Shown: positions 12,005 to 23,045 of the stretch, in pieces | Numbering within the stretch: position 1 is the stretch's first letter | Layout: every line of letters begins with the position of its first letter | Origin: Gymnorhina tibicen | Lineage: Eukaryota > Chordata > Aves > Passeriformes > Artamidae | Direction of reading: 5' to 3' | NCBI GenBank assembly: GCA_013399875.1 | Contig: VXAZ01009370.1 | Span: 1,763,421-1,827,420, forward strand | DNA: 64,000 bases | Made by a program: the position numbers and the translations under genes | Notes under the pieces: generated by a model | The model's database searches: none | What the model was told of the DNA's origin: nothing | The model's input: only the letters and a program-made list of their open reading frames with translations

Positions 12005-12215
12005 ACCCGCTGTTATTAATTCAGCAATTACAGCTTTATGGTGGCAGGAGATCCTCGGTGTTTGAGCTGGGACTGGAAAGCTGTAATTCCGAATGGGACA
12101 TGACATGAATTACTGGATTGCTGTAATTTTTCAGCTTTTCATGCATTTTCACTGCATACATTAAAAATACGGCAAGTAATTCACTTTTAATTATGCAAAT
12201 TCAAAGACAGTGAGA
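12005..12215. promoter_or_regulatory. Homeodomain/POU motif cluster, CNE-like
   Basis: About 200 bases with roughly six TAATT or AATTA cores (around 12017, 12027, 12083, 12111, 12124, 12178 and 12190) and a perfect POU octamer ATGCAAAT at 12193-12200, directly abutting a TTTTAATT core. Sequence complexity is high and no repeat explains it. Such clusters are typical of enhancers of developmental genes. Motif presence is direct; function is inference. Confidence 0.35.
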
Positions 12216-13859
12216 CAAGAGATGGATGAGGTTTTAAACGCCTGCTCTGCCTGGCCACCTGGGGTTAGCACAGAAAATCCACCAGCTAATCAGGTAACCT
12301 GGCCCACCACTGCTGCTTGCCTGGGTGTACAAAAAATTACCTCTTTTTGGAATTCTGCACCACCAGAAGAGCACAGGAGAGAAATTGCCAAACAGAGGGA
12401 AAGCTGGGTAAAGGCAAACCTCAACCCGCCTTCCCCCTTTCCTTAGGTGTTTAAGCTGCCCTCACATCTGACATCCCATAAAACCTCAGAGGCTTTCAGG
12501 CTTTCCACACACTTTCTAATTTGGCCATTCTCATCCTCAGCCACCATTTCTCAATGCAAGGAAAAATTAGCTCAAAACAGATATTAAAAATAGCTTTTAA
12601 CTAGAATATTCAAACCTTAGCGTGCATCAGCTTCCATGTTCTGCAGCCCTACCCTTGGCTTCTGTTTCTGTTTCTTAGCAAAGTCCGTGGCTGCAGCCAG
12701 CTTTTATATGCATGAGTCCATACACAGGTCTGTGAGTCTGTTACACTGGTCTCAAAGATGTTGTTAAATTATAAGATAGCAAGTGCAAGTAATGATGGCT
12801 TGTTAAAAGTCTAGTAGCTGTATCTAATAGCTAAAGTGTTCAGTGTGGTAATTACAGAGGCGAGGGACTGCTGAACATGTGTGAAAAAGGAAATAATTGG
12901 AGTAGCAGTAATGCAAAAGCATCTCCAAGCCTAGAGCAATTGTTATTTTGCTCTCCTACTGATGTGCTACTTATCGAGGATACAGTGGTTAGGAGCCAGC
13001 TCTCTTTAATGAATGCTAAGTTCAGGTGTTTTTCCATCCAGAAACCCCAAGGCTTCACATCCAGTACATCCACAGTTTAGGATGCAGAGGTAAAATTACT
13101 CAAGCACCTTAATGCCTTGCCCTGAAAGATTACATCTGCCTCTTTTCCCTGGAAGAACTTTCATGCAAGCACATTAGCAATGCAAATCTCCAGCAACCTA
13201 CTGAAAAGAGGGTGCTAAAGAAGGTGCTCGCTCACAAGACACTGCTGTGCTGAGTTCTTCGCATTAATATTTACAAACCAGGTGGAAACTTTTCATTTTC
13301 CTCTAATCTCTTCATCCTGCTTTCCCCACCCAGAGATCTCACTGCTAGTTTCAGTCTTGCTCGCTCTTTAAAGGTGATTTCTTGCAGCTTCTACAGCAGC
13401 CACTCCATGTGCTGAATTCTTTCAGTACTTGCCTGGGTGCCTTTTACATAGAGCTTCAAGAGCAGGAATCATCCTGAAGGGGAGTGGGTGGTTCAAGTGG
13501 GTTTTTTTCTGTCATGTCCTTGGCATTGCTATTACAAATCTCACTCAGATATGGTATCTGCCCTGCAGCCCTGGAATTCAGCCTTATTCTCAAGCTTTTT
13601 GAAACTCATTGCTCCATTTTGGCACACCTGCTGATCACAGCCTTCATAAATCTAAGCAGAACTGAGCATTACCTTCACCTTACAGCTTCTCTTAGAAACC
13701 TTAGCCATGCATTAGTCACTTGCGGTCTCAGCCACTGCTACTACTTTTAAAGTCGTGTTAAATTCCTGCTCTTCACAGGGTGAAGCACAGAATTAGCTCA
13801 CTTACCTGTTTACCTGCTCCGCTTTGACAGAGATGTGTTTTGTTGGGCAGGGGAAAGTC
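12216..13859. other. Non-coding DNA
   Basis: No gene or known repeat seen. Contains another octamer ATGCAAAT near 13181. Two overlapping minus-strand donor-like sites (GGAGCAG|GTAAAC and AACAG|GTAAGT on the minus strand) lie near 13802-13825, next to the CpG-rich patch to the right. Confidence 0.45.
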
Positions 13860-14110
13860 ACCACTTGAGTCACCTACCCACACGTGTCCCCAGCCTGTTC
13901 CCCGGCTGCCAAGCCGTGGGGGGACTTCTCCCTCGGGCTCATCACGGAACACTCCCGGCTAATGTGGCACAACCTCCGAACACTCCGTGCCTTTACGAAC
14001 TCACCATCAAAGCAGGCTCAGCCCGGGGAGCTGAAGATCTGAAACGCTGCAGTGGCAAAAGCAGCTCTTGCTCGCTGTGAAGAGAAGAGCTCGAACTCCC
14101 CGGCTTCCCA
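13860..14110. promoter_or_regulatory. CpG-enriched patch
   Basis: About 14 CpG in 250 bases at roughly 57% GC, around 0.7 of expectation and clearly above the depleted background. It contains the minus-strand candidate exon at 14005-14074. Possibly an unmethylated promoter-proximal or exonic region. Confidence 0.3.
14005..14074 (-). other. Candidate minus-strand exon, 70 bp
   Basis: Read on the minus strand, a pyrimidine tract CTCTTCTCTTCACAG forms a near-ideal acceptor just above 14074. A near-ideal donor GATG|GTGAGTTCG lies just below 14005. One frame is open through all 70 bases (one leading base, then 23 codons beginning EQELLLPLQ and ending in Met). The other two frames contain stops. 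It sits in a CpG-enriched patch. I do not recognise the peptide. It may be an exon of a lncRNA or novel gene, or a chance pair of sites. A second donor further along, at about 13807, could extend an alternative form. Confidence 0.25.
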
Positions 14111-14484
14111 GTCCTGCTGAAGGGAAACCTGATTCTTATTCCTAATCAGGAGGAAATGAAGACCACAAAACGAGACGATGACACCGTCACTAAGCATTTA
14201 TTTTAAACTACAGAACAAAGCACAAACAATACCTTGGCTTGGCGGAGATTAAAGACTCGTGTGGATTCTCCCGCTCTCGTCTGATCTCACCGTTATGTAG
14301 CGGTGGTTCTCGCAACTCTTCATTTTAATTCTGCAACACACGTCTGCTGCCAGTTCTACCAACCAAAGACTGCACAAAGATCAGCTTATAATGAGAGTCA
14401 GTTCAACCCCACTTACTTTCTTCGTGTCAGTGGTATCATGGAGATCACTTACAAACTTGCATGTTAAGTAAAGCAGTTAATTGT
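14111..14484. other. Non-coding DNA, no structure recognised
   Basis: Unique-looking intermediate sequence between the CpG patch and the possible LTR. Nothing specific seen. Confidence 0.45.
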
Positions 14485-14712
14485 GCTGCTGCACCGGGTT
14501 CAGGCATAAAAGGCAGAATTAATAACAGGGTTAAAGAAAACGTTTAGGATAGGAGTTCTGTGTGCAGAAAAAGGGTTAGTGTGAGTTAGTGTCAGCTTGT
14601 AAATAGAAAGCATGGCTAATATTTGGTTAAAAGATAAGATTAAGAGTGTTTGCTATTGGTCTGAATGGCTTATACCTACAATAGATTGAAAATAAACATT
14701 TTGATGAAAAGA
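14485..14712 (+). mobile_element. Possible solo LTR (unclassified)
   Basis: The texture differs from its neighbours. There is an ATAAAAG-type box near 14506, repeated GTTA-rich motifs with a short GTGAGTTAGTGTCAG block, a CTATTGG box near 14653 and a polyadenylation signal AATAAA near 14690, followed by an AT-rich end. This order resembles the LTR of an avian endogenous retrovirus. I cannot define TG...CA ends or a target-site duplication, and no retroviral coding sequence flanks it. It could instead be unique sequence. Confidence 0.2.
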
Positions 14713-17700
14713 AGTGACAGAAACACCAAGGCTGACCCTTTGTGCAAAGCATGGCTCTCCTGAGCAAATATGGCTATCAGACTGGAAATATCCATTTCTG
14801 TGCTTGTCCCAAAGGAATTCTCTCACAGTTCACAGAGACCAAACAGACCCTTCAGGATGCATCTCATCTCCCACAGAGCAGGAGTGCCTGGGGGCCCGGC
14901 TCCAGTGTGGGCATCCACACCCAAACACTCAGCTGGGGGATATGGGATGGCCCCACATGCCTGGACACTGCCTGGGTACAGAGCTAGGGTTTGAGTGAAA
15001 CAGTACCATCCAGGTCTATACAAATTTGTGGGTGCAATAGGGCAGACAGCAGTTTTGCAGAGGGCTGGAGGGGTCTACTCTTCATTTCCGGGGAGAAAAC
15101 AACAACAAAGCACACCAAAAAACCACCCAAACGAACAACAAAAACAAAGGGAAAAACATTGTGAACCTATTTTCGTCTTTGGGCATCTGAATACCTTTCT
15201 TGAATACCTTAGAGCAAGCAGGAGTGTGGGCTGGCAGGCACAGATTAGACTTTCAACTCACAATTCACCTCTCAGCAATTATGCTCTTTCCCTAACCCAG
15301 GACAGCCTGTGAAGTGACTGTATTGTCCTGAAAGACTAAACCAAGTAAGCGAAAAAGTAAGTGTTTTCTACATGACTGCCGCCATTTCATTAAAAACCCT
15401 ACTGAACAAAAATGAAAGGTATCCATAGATACAAAACCATTTTAAAAAATGTTTTGTTTGTTATAGTTTTAATGACCCAAGGCATTGTTTAAACAGCAAA
15501 GCTATTATAGATTCACTTAGCTGATTTCTTCCTGAGTACACCGGGACCCTGATCCTTCTGACAATGAACGCCACAGAAATCAGCATTAGACAGGTTACTG
15601 TGAAACCAAAGTGTATTTGTGCAGCAATAAGAAAGAAAGAATTGGGACAATAATGGGCAACCAAATAGTTACACAGTTAAGGGTGCTGCTTTGCAGGAGA
15701 CAAGTGACTATTCTGAACCCTGAAGTGCCAACGTAATGAATCACAAGAGCCCACTGAAATGAGAGCAAACATAGAAATTCTTCTTATTTCAATATGTACA
15801 AATAGCAAAGCAATTTGGGGCTGTTAACCTCCACAGCTTGAGGACAATATGTTCATCATTATTGTATAGCACTTCCTTCTTCAGAAATTCTCTGCTGATT
15901 GGTTTTGGTGTTGCACTGAAGCATAATGTACACCTGAGAGGATGCTCAATATCAGACAATGCTGAGTAGCTCATAAAGAAGTGGACGATTTTTTAAAAAG
16001 TAACTAGAAAAGGAAGCAAACAGTTACATTATTGCTGACAATGCAGATTGTAAAAACACAATAAAAGTATTTTGACTTTTGCTTTTGCCTGGATTTCATA
16101 GCTCCTCCTTGTCTAAAGAGCTAAACATTTATGAGTCTTTCTCCTTCACCTGCACTCCATTTTCATCTCTGCATCCCCTATCTCCACAGCTCCACCTGAA
16201 GTGCACCTATTTCCAGCTTCTCTGCTCTGTTCTGAGTCATAACCAAGACTTCTGTCAAAGACACCCAACTGCCAGCAACTAAATGTGGCTAGAACCTCAT
16301 TTGAAGGGCAGGTGAAGGTGGCCAGCGTGAGCTTGCTGAGGCTGGCTGGGCACACGCCGCTCCAGGTGACCACAGCGACCACCGCCCTGTCCTCTCTCCC
16401 GGGCAAGCCAAGGCACCTTTACTCAGGGCTGGAAAAACCCCTCAGCCAGTGCAAATTCTTCCTGCACATCCCCGAGGGACGAGAGCCTGCGGTATCCTCC
16501 TGCTGCCACCCCTGTGGAGGAGGTCAGCCAGGAAGGGAGGCAGAGCAAGGTGCTTCAGGGCTATCCTGGCAGGAGATGTGCACCACAAATAACTCACGCG
16601 TTAGAAAATCGCCTTCTCACGGCGGCACCTCCGGGTGTATGGGAATTGCAGCCACACTTTCACTCCCAGGGCTCTGACTCTGGGCCTCACCTGTGCAGAG
16701 CTCACCCCTCAGCACTCCCCACGAGAGGCACGTTCCACGAGGAACGTAAAAGCTCAGGCCCTGGACAGAGCTGTACAAACGGCAAGAACGTTCCTCCTGG
16801 AAAAGTGCCTTCTCAGTTTACTGAAACTCTGGGGAAACAAATACATTACAATCTGGGTATGGGAGTGTAAGTAGTAAAAAACACCTTTCTTTTTAGACCT
16901 GTTAATAGTCAATGGAGAGGCAGGGAACACGGAAGATGCCCAGAATTCTTCAACAGGCAATTGAGTCTTCTAGGAGCTACCCCAACACACAAACGGCCAC
17001 TTATTCAGTTAGAGGAGGAGAAAATACCATAAAGCTTAAGAAGCATTTTGCTTGGGAAATCACATCTTTCCCCATTTTCCAGCTGACACATTGCATTGCA
17101 AGTCTGTCACAGCACATTACCTTGGTGATGTGAGGTAATGCAACACTGCTGATGCAACCCAATCTGATGTGTCTAATGTGATATATCAGGTACAATATTT
17201 GGGGAGATTCTTCTGAAAATAGCATCCACAGAAGAGCATCTTTCCCCATCTTTGCCAATTAAGAGAGCCTTTCCAAAGAGTTGTATCACTTGCAGATAAT
17301 TGCTTTTTCACAGGTAATTAGCAAATACAATTAGTTGTGGGAAAGATTTGCTTTTCAGCAACTCACACACACAAAAAAAAGGGAAAGCAGATGATCATAG
17401 CTGACATATAACTGTGTTGCACAGGAGCAGGACCTGAGTAGCTGTTATTTACAGGGCTAGATTCTGCCACCATTAGGCTGATATTTTTTCTCCCCCATTG
17501 ACAAGTGAGAATTGAGGTTGTGGAGTTCTGTGTTTACAGATTTTCATTTGGGGCCCCTGACTGGAGTTGTGCTCTGAGGGAAAATAACAGTAAAGTATCC
17601 ATTTGTCCAGAGATGCATCAAAATTCACAAAAAAATAGGAAATATCTATCAACCTTATGAATGCTTATAAACAGACTGGCAGATAAATTTGCTAATGTCT

Positions 17701-18260
17701 GCAGTAGATAAATATCACCAAAAGAGAAATCAAACAAAGACACATCTCTCAGCAGACACTGGGGGACACCGTAGCGAGCTCAGAGTGATTTATTCCAGTG
17801 CAAGCACTGGGCACTGCAGGCAAATTCAAGACCACCTGAAATCCTCTCCACTTGTTTCCATGGAAAACTGCTGGGTGTTCACACCCAGAAGGGACACAGC
17901 CCATGCCCCAGACTCCAAACAGCCTGCCAGGGTGAGGATGTTTGCGAGCAGAGGGGGCTGCAGCTGCAGGGAAAGGCGCTGGGCGATGCCACGCTGAGAA
18001 CCTGGCAGCAGAAGAAACCCTGCGAGCAAACCCACTTCTCTGCTGGGTCACTCGACCAAGACAGGGCGAAAGAGAGCTGAAATCCACACAGTTTTGAAGG
18101 AGGCCTTCAGAGGAGGAGCCAGCATCAGCTCTAGGTGCTTTCTTTCCATTTAGCCCCTTGCCCTGCCCTGCCACAGGCGCTCCTCTCTCCCTGCTGTGGC
18201 CAGGGACAGAGCAGCAGGGGGCTGGCACAGAGACACACCACCAGGCCATTCCACCCCCTG
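14713..18260. other. Non-coding DNA with GC-rich patches
   Basis: No gene seen. An A/C-rich low-complexity stretch lies at about 15097-15155. GC-rich patches with a few CpG lie at about 16290-16760 and 17880-18250; they create several overlapping chance open frames on both strands. A splice-like acceptor (CTAACCCAG, ending 15300) and a donor (AAAAA|GTAAGT, about 15356) bound a short segment without coding support. Confidence 0.45.
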
Positions 18261-20934
18261 CTTGGGCTGCTTTTTCAAGTGTAAAATGTAATTCAAATCT
18301 CCATAAAAAGCTATTTGCTCCCTAGTCTCAGGATTCTTACACCCAGTTTCAGCCGTGAAATCCAATTGGGGAAAAAAAACAGAAAAAAAAAAGAAGCCTT
18401 ATGCTCAAAGTCTGAAAATCCTGCAAGAGCCCTCCAGTGTCAGGCTCAGCTGTATCTTAAGTGGCATCTGAGCAGTTGTTTCTCCTCTCCGAAGGTGTGG
18501 CAGAGTGCCTTGGCTCCAAAAAGCCACGCTTTCAAAGCCCAGCACACACACCCTGAAATTCCAGATATTTATTGGATATTTCTACGTCCACCAAGCTCTT
18601 CTAACAAAAGGATCAAAGTCAAGCTTTCAGAATTTAAAAAATACGACCCAAAATGCACATGGCAAGTGTGCAAATTCATCTCTGAAATGCTGAGTCCATG
18701 CAGCCCCACAGGGCTTCTTCTCAGCTCTGGCCACTGGTGGTATCACAACCCCGTGCCTACAGCTGCCAACCCAAAAGGGGCTTTATTCCATAGGAGCAAA
18801 AATATTTCTCACCCTTCCTAACCCACCAGTGCTTTCCTTGCTGATTCAGATTAGCTGACAGCGTGAGGCCTGAAAGATTTATTGCATGATTCGGACTTTC
18901 TTTTTCACTGTTTAATTTTCTCTCCTAGCACACGGGAAGATTTTTTTTCTCTTTTATGGAGGCTCGTATTTAAAATTATCTTAAATCACTGATGGATTAG
19001 CGATGGGCAAAGAGATTTTCAAAGGTTTGGAATTTGGTCTCCCTTCAGATGAAACAGTTGGATCGATATCTAAATTTTCCGAATCGCTTGAATGTGAAGA
19101 TTTATCAAAATAATTTAGAACACAGATTGCAATTTCTGCCGCCAGTTTCCAGTGAGCTATTTCAGGAACAGCCTTTCTCATGTTCTAATATTTTCTAAAC
19201 TGGGAACTGTACGTGGAGTAAAAATACAATACTTTCTCACTATTCTAATCCAGAAGTAGGTATAACATTCCATTTTCATAATTTTTAACCTCTCAACCAA
19301 TATCTTTCATGAGAAAATGTGCAATAACAATTTGTATTTCTTCCTCTGTCTTGCTCCATTGCCATAAATCCCACAGGCACAGGCTTAGGTGGAAAAAAAA
19401 AATCATCTTTATTATTAAATAGAAAAGAAGTTTCAAACTCTTACGATTATGATGCAACGCTTGAAAATAAGATCTCCATAATATCCTGAAGCTTCAGAAA
19501 CGAGACTTGTTATCTATTATATCATTTGCTACATCTCACCCTTTCTTTTCTAAAAGATGTTAGATATTTTTGGAGGCTTGAAATCATTCTGAAGAGCCAA
19601 GAGTGATTTATGTGTTGCACCTGTGAATTGCTCCGTGCACCCAGCACGCTGCTATGCATCACCTGTCAGCTCATGTACCAACCATCTCAGCAGTGCTCGA
19701 GGCAGGGCTTAAAAGAGCTTTTCCCAACCAAAACCTCCCTTCGGATTTTTTCAAACTTTCTCTCCTGGCATCTGATATTATCGAGTGTGACAGCGTGCTG
19801 CCCGTGAAAAAGAAACCACCCCGCTTTAAAATCTTTCAGCTGTCCCTTATATCAGTCTTTTTTTTTTTTTCCTTTTGTTAAATTCAGGCCACATGTCTGT
19901 GCCAGTGGAATCAGCCACTCCACGTGAAGAGCACGGCGTGGCTGCATCTACCTCTCTAAAGAACAAAGTTCACCTGATATTCTGCTCTACGTTGGGAGAA
20001 ACGATGGCACGGCCATCTGCCTCCTAATTAAGAAGATTATTGTAGCTCGGAGACCAGGAAGCCTCATCTGTATCTATTCACTGTCACAGCTGTGGCTGGG
20101 GAAGGGGGAAAGAAATTCTCTTTGCTGCTCAGGGCCTTGGTTTAGCAGAAGTTCACTGACATGGGAGTCAGTTATCTGCTTCAATATCAGGTAACAGCAC
20201 CACCTTCTGCCAACAAGTTACCATCTCTTTAGCAAATTATTAGGTCCATTTTCTCTCTGTGGTTTCAGTAGCTCTCTGAAACGTTTCTGATATAGACAGC
20301 AAACTTTAGGCCAAAATTTGCAAGGCTATTTTAAAACACCTCAAGCTGTCCAGAAGAGACACAGATGAAATTATTGAAATTTACTTACAAAAATACAATA
20401 AAACTGAATGTTCTAAAGCTAAAAATGGTCTGGTTCAGCAAAACACTTAAATACATGCTTAACTGCACAATACCTAAATAAATCCTCAAACGTTATTTTT
20501 TTTTTGCTGAAGCAGTGCTTGAAGTACCATTGCAAGATTACCAGTCCTGTTCCTGAACATTTCCATGGCATTTTCAACAAGATTTAGGAGGCCAGGCAGG
20601 ATCACAGCACCCGGCTTAGTCTGAAAATAACATTTGGTTCCTATTTTAGCTTTCATCCTGTGTCAAAGGAGAAATGACAGAAGCAACAGCGGAGCAAAAT
20701 GGAGCTCTCAGTGAGAGGCGTGAAAGGGACAGGACTCTCCTGCCCAGGTGGGAGCTCAGCTTTTCCCCCCTGGAGCCCTGGAGGGGCAGGGGAGGAGGTG
20801 CCAGGCTGCAGGTGATACCCTGCGTGCCCAGGTCGGTGTTCCTGTGGCCACACCAGGCGTGTTTGCTCAAAGAGCTGCTGCCAGCAGCCCACGGCTCCAC
20901 GCACGCCAAGAGGGAGCTGCTGACAGGGGCGTGG
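18261..20934. other. Non-coding DNA
   Basis: Mostly AT-rich, with purine and A-rich runs at about 18370-18392 and a T13 run at 19858-19870. GC content rises from about 20690 into the CR1 fragment. No gene or RNA recognised. Confidence 0.45.
19858..19870. repeat. Poly-T tract, 13 bases
   Basis: Uninterrupted T13, then a short CCTTTTG. Simple homopolymer. Confidence 0.85.
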
Positions 20935-21035
20935 GGTGGCAGGACAAGAGAGAATGGCTGGAAGCTGAAGGAGGGAAGGTTTAGATTAGATATTAGGAGG
21001 AAATTCCTTCTGGGAGGGTGATAGGGCCGTGGCTG
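20935..21035 (+). mobile_element. CR1 LINE fragment (3' region)
   Basis: The segment with AAGGAGGGAAGGTTTAGATT (about 20968-20987), then GATATTAGGAGGAAATTCCTT and GGGAGGGTGATAGGGCC, follows the well-known order of the CR1 3' untranslated region found throughout bird genomes. It is in sense orientation and diverged. The octamer-repeat 3' end typical of an intact CR1 is missing, and no reverse-transcriptase coding part is present. This is therefore an old truncated internal fragment. It is the only interspersed repeat I recognise with reasonable confidence, and the main support for an avian source. Confidence 0.65.
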
Positions 21036-22645
21036 AGGCAAAGAAAGGGTGGATGGGCAGTGGGTAATGCTGAAGAAAAACTGCAGGATGACTTGTCTCA
21101 AAGCCAGCAGTTGTTTCCTCAAGGCCTCCTGCTCAGAGAGCAAAAACAGTGGCAATGCATCTTCCTGTCTCCTCATTTTTCTCCAATTTCACTTTCCATG
21201 ACAGGAATGGCAAACATAGCTGACCGTGCTGGTGGTGGAGAATTCCTGCTGGGAATTCTCCAGTCCTGCTGGGAAGCTTTGGACAAGCTCTGCTTTCTGA
21301 CGTGGCAGCAGCACATAATGCCACAACCACCCAGTGTAAAACGTCTTCTCAACCACTTTCATTGGAATAATCAACCCTTTCCAGTGCTATCAGTGGAAAC
21401 ACAGCAAAGAATTAGCAGCAGGCAGGCTCCTGCACCAGCCAGCCATGAAGATGAGTGTACTGAGAGATGGGAAGCACTGCATTAAGCAAAGTAACATCTG
21501 CCATGTGCTGCTCTCGTATCCGCTCTCCCGAGGGAAAAGCGAGAGTAGAGAGGGTTTGGTTATGGATTTTGATCATCTAGGGTTGTTTATCACAGGAGCT
21601 GGAAAGCTTTTTCCCGTGAATTCTTGCATCATATTTGTAACTGCTCACTGCACAGGCAGATATCGTTTGGAAATGCAAACAGGGCCTGTCAGCAAGGAGA
21701 AGGCTGGGAAATACAGCACAATCCCAGCCAAACTGCTGTTGCTACTCCTTAAAGCCAATTCTTGGTTTCTAATAATGCTGAGGGGATTTTTAATTGGATT
21801 CTGGTGTTTTCCCCCAGCATTCAGCCGCAGCAATGCCTGAACACTTTGTGGCACTAAGCTGGGCGACAGAAGCGGGTAATGAGAACTGCAATGCAAAATG
21901 GGGGCATTAGATCCTGGAAGGTAATTGAACTGCCTCCGACTGAGCCTTCAGAGAAAACTCACTTCCCTCTTGCTCCATGTTTTACAGAGTGTTTTCCATG
22001 TTTCCTCCTGAGCCCCACACCTCTGTGAGTCATGACCCAGGATGCTGAGGGGGTTCCACCTCTGGTGTAAAACTATCGGCACTTCCCCGCAGCGAGGACG
22101 CCTGGAGCTCAGCAGATGCGTACCAGTCCCCAGAGGAGGTGCTCCTACACCTCCTGCAAGACATCCCCATCTACTTTGCAGAGAAAACACTCCAAACCGT
22201 GTGCAGAAAGTCAGAGCGGGGTCTTTCAATAGCAGAAAAACTGCCAGGGAGGAAGCAACCTCCCACCTTAACTTTTAGATGCACAAAAACTGTTTAATAC
22301 GTCTTGAGGTCTCCATCTGTGTTCTCTTTGTACTTTAAAGTCAGTGACTGCCCTGCCTTCAGCTTAAGTTAAATGTCTAATTTTCAGAGGGGTGAATCTT
22401 ACACAGTGTATACTATAGTTACTTTTAAGACTGGTCATGTGCTTTAACTGTGGGAAACACCCTATTTCCTGACAAGGTGGTCCCTCAGCGTGGGAAGCAC
22501 GCCTAGCTGCCACCGGAGCCAAGGGATCTGGGAGAGATCATGCCAGCAGACACAGAGATACAGAATAAAGCACTGATGAGCCAATCAATAAACCAGTAAT
22601 TAGGGCTGTTTGGCAGGTTGGGGGTGTTTTGGTTCTTTACTTGTG

Positions 22646-22647
<2 letters not shown>
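21036..22647. other. Non-coding DNA
   Basis: No gene seen. Contains the hairpin at 21237-21261 and a GC-rich patch at about 22000-22260. Open frames are short and unrecognised. Confidence 0.45.
21237..21261. repeat. Perfect hairpin, 10-bp arms
   Basis: GGAGAATTCC (21237-21246) and GGAATTCTCC (21252-21261) are exact reverse complements with a five-base loop TGCTG. A further GGAATTCTCC-like CTGCTGGGAA block follows within 20 bases. Too short for a microRNA precursor. A palindromic binding site or chance. Confidence 0.7.

Positions 22648-22677
<30 letters not shown>
22648..22677. repeat. Poly-T tract, 30 bases
   Basis: Uninterrupted T30, the longest homopolymer in the window. The exact length is likely uncertain in the assembly. 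It may be the complement of a retroposon tail, but no element body is recognised to the left or right. Confidence 0.9.
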
Positions 22678-23032
22678 CCCAGGGATTTGAAAGAAGTTTG
22701 CTTATCTAAGTTTTAGAACCACTTAAATGAATCCCAGTTCTGCTCAAATCAATGAAAGTCTTGGTGAGACAGCTGTAATTTTATGTGCATGTGTTTCAGT
22801 AAATTAGAGGGTTTAGCCTTAAGGATTCACTTTAGTGTAATCTACTAAAAAGATAAGTAGAGCCAGATGTAGTGTCTTATAAACTGCTGGACAGTTGCAA
22901 ATGGAATGACAGCCTTGAAAGCAACTTTATAGCATAGGCAGCAGGTTTTCTGACTCAAAAAAAGTAGTATTTTACATAAATCGTGGTAAATATTTTATAT
23001 TTACAATTGAAGAAGGAAGGGTGCAAGTAGGT

Positions 23033-23045
23033 AAAAAAAAAAAAA
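23033..23045. repeat. Poly-A tract, 13 bases
   Basis: Uninterrupted A13 in AT-rich sequence. Confidence 0.85.

Noticed and set aside
15301..15356. Short segment between a CTAACCCAG acceptor and an AAAAAGTAAGT donor
   Set aside because: The donor's exon side is poor, the segment contains stops in two frames, and such short GT-AG pairs are expected by chance.
17749..18249. A 166-codon minus-strand frame in GC-rich DNA
   Set aside because: No recognisable domain, overlapping frames on the other strand, and no splice context.
18315..18821. A 168-codon plus-strand frame
   Set aside because: Low-complexity A-rich start, no ATG context of note and no domain.
20646..21176. A 176-codon minus-strand frame across the CR1 fragment
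   Set aside because: It runs antisense to a CR1 3' untranslated fragment and has no retroelement or host domain.
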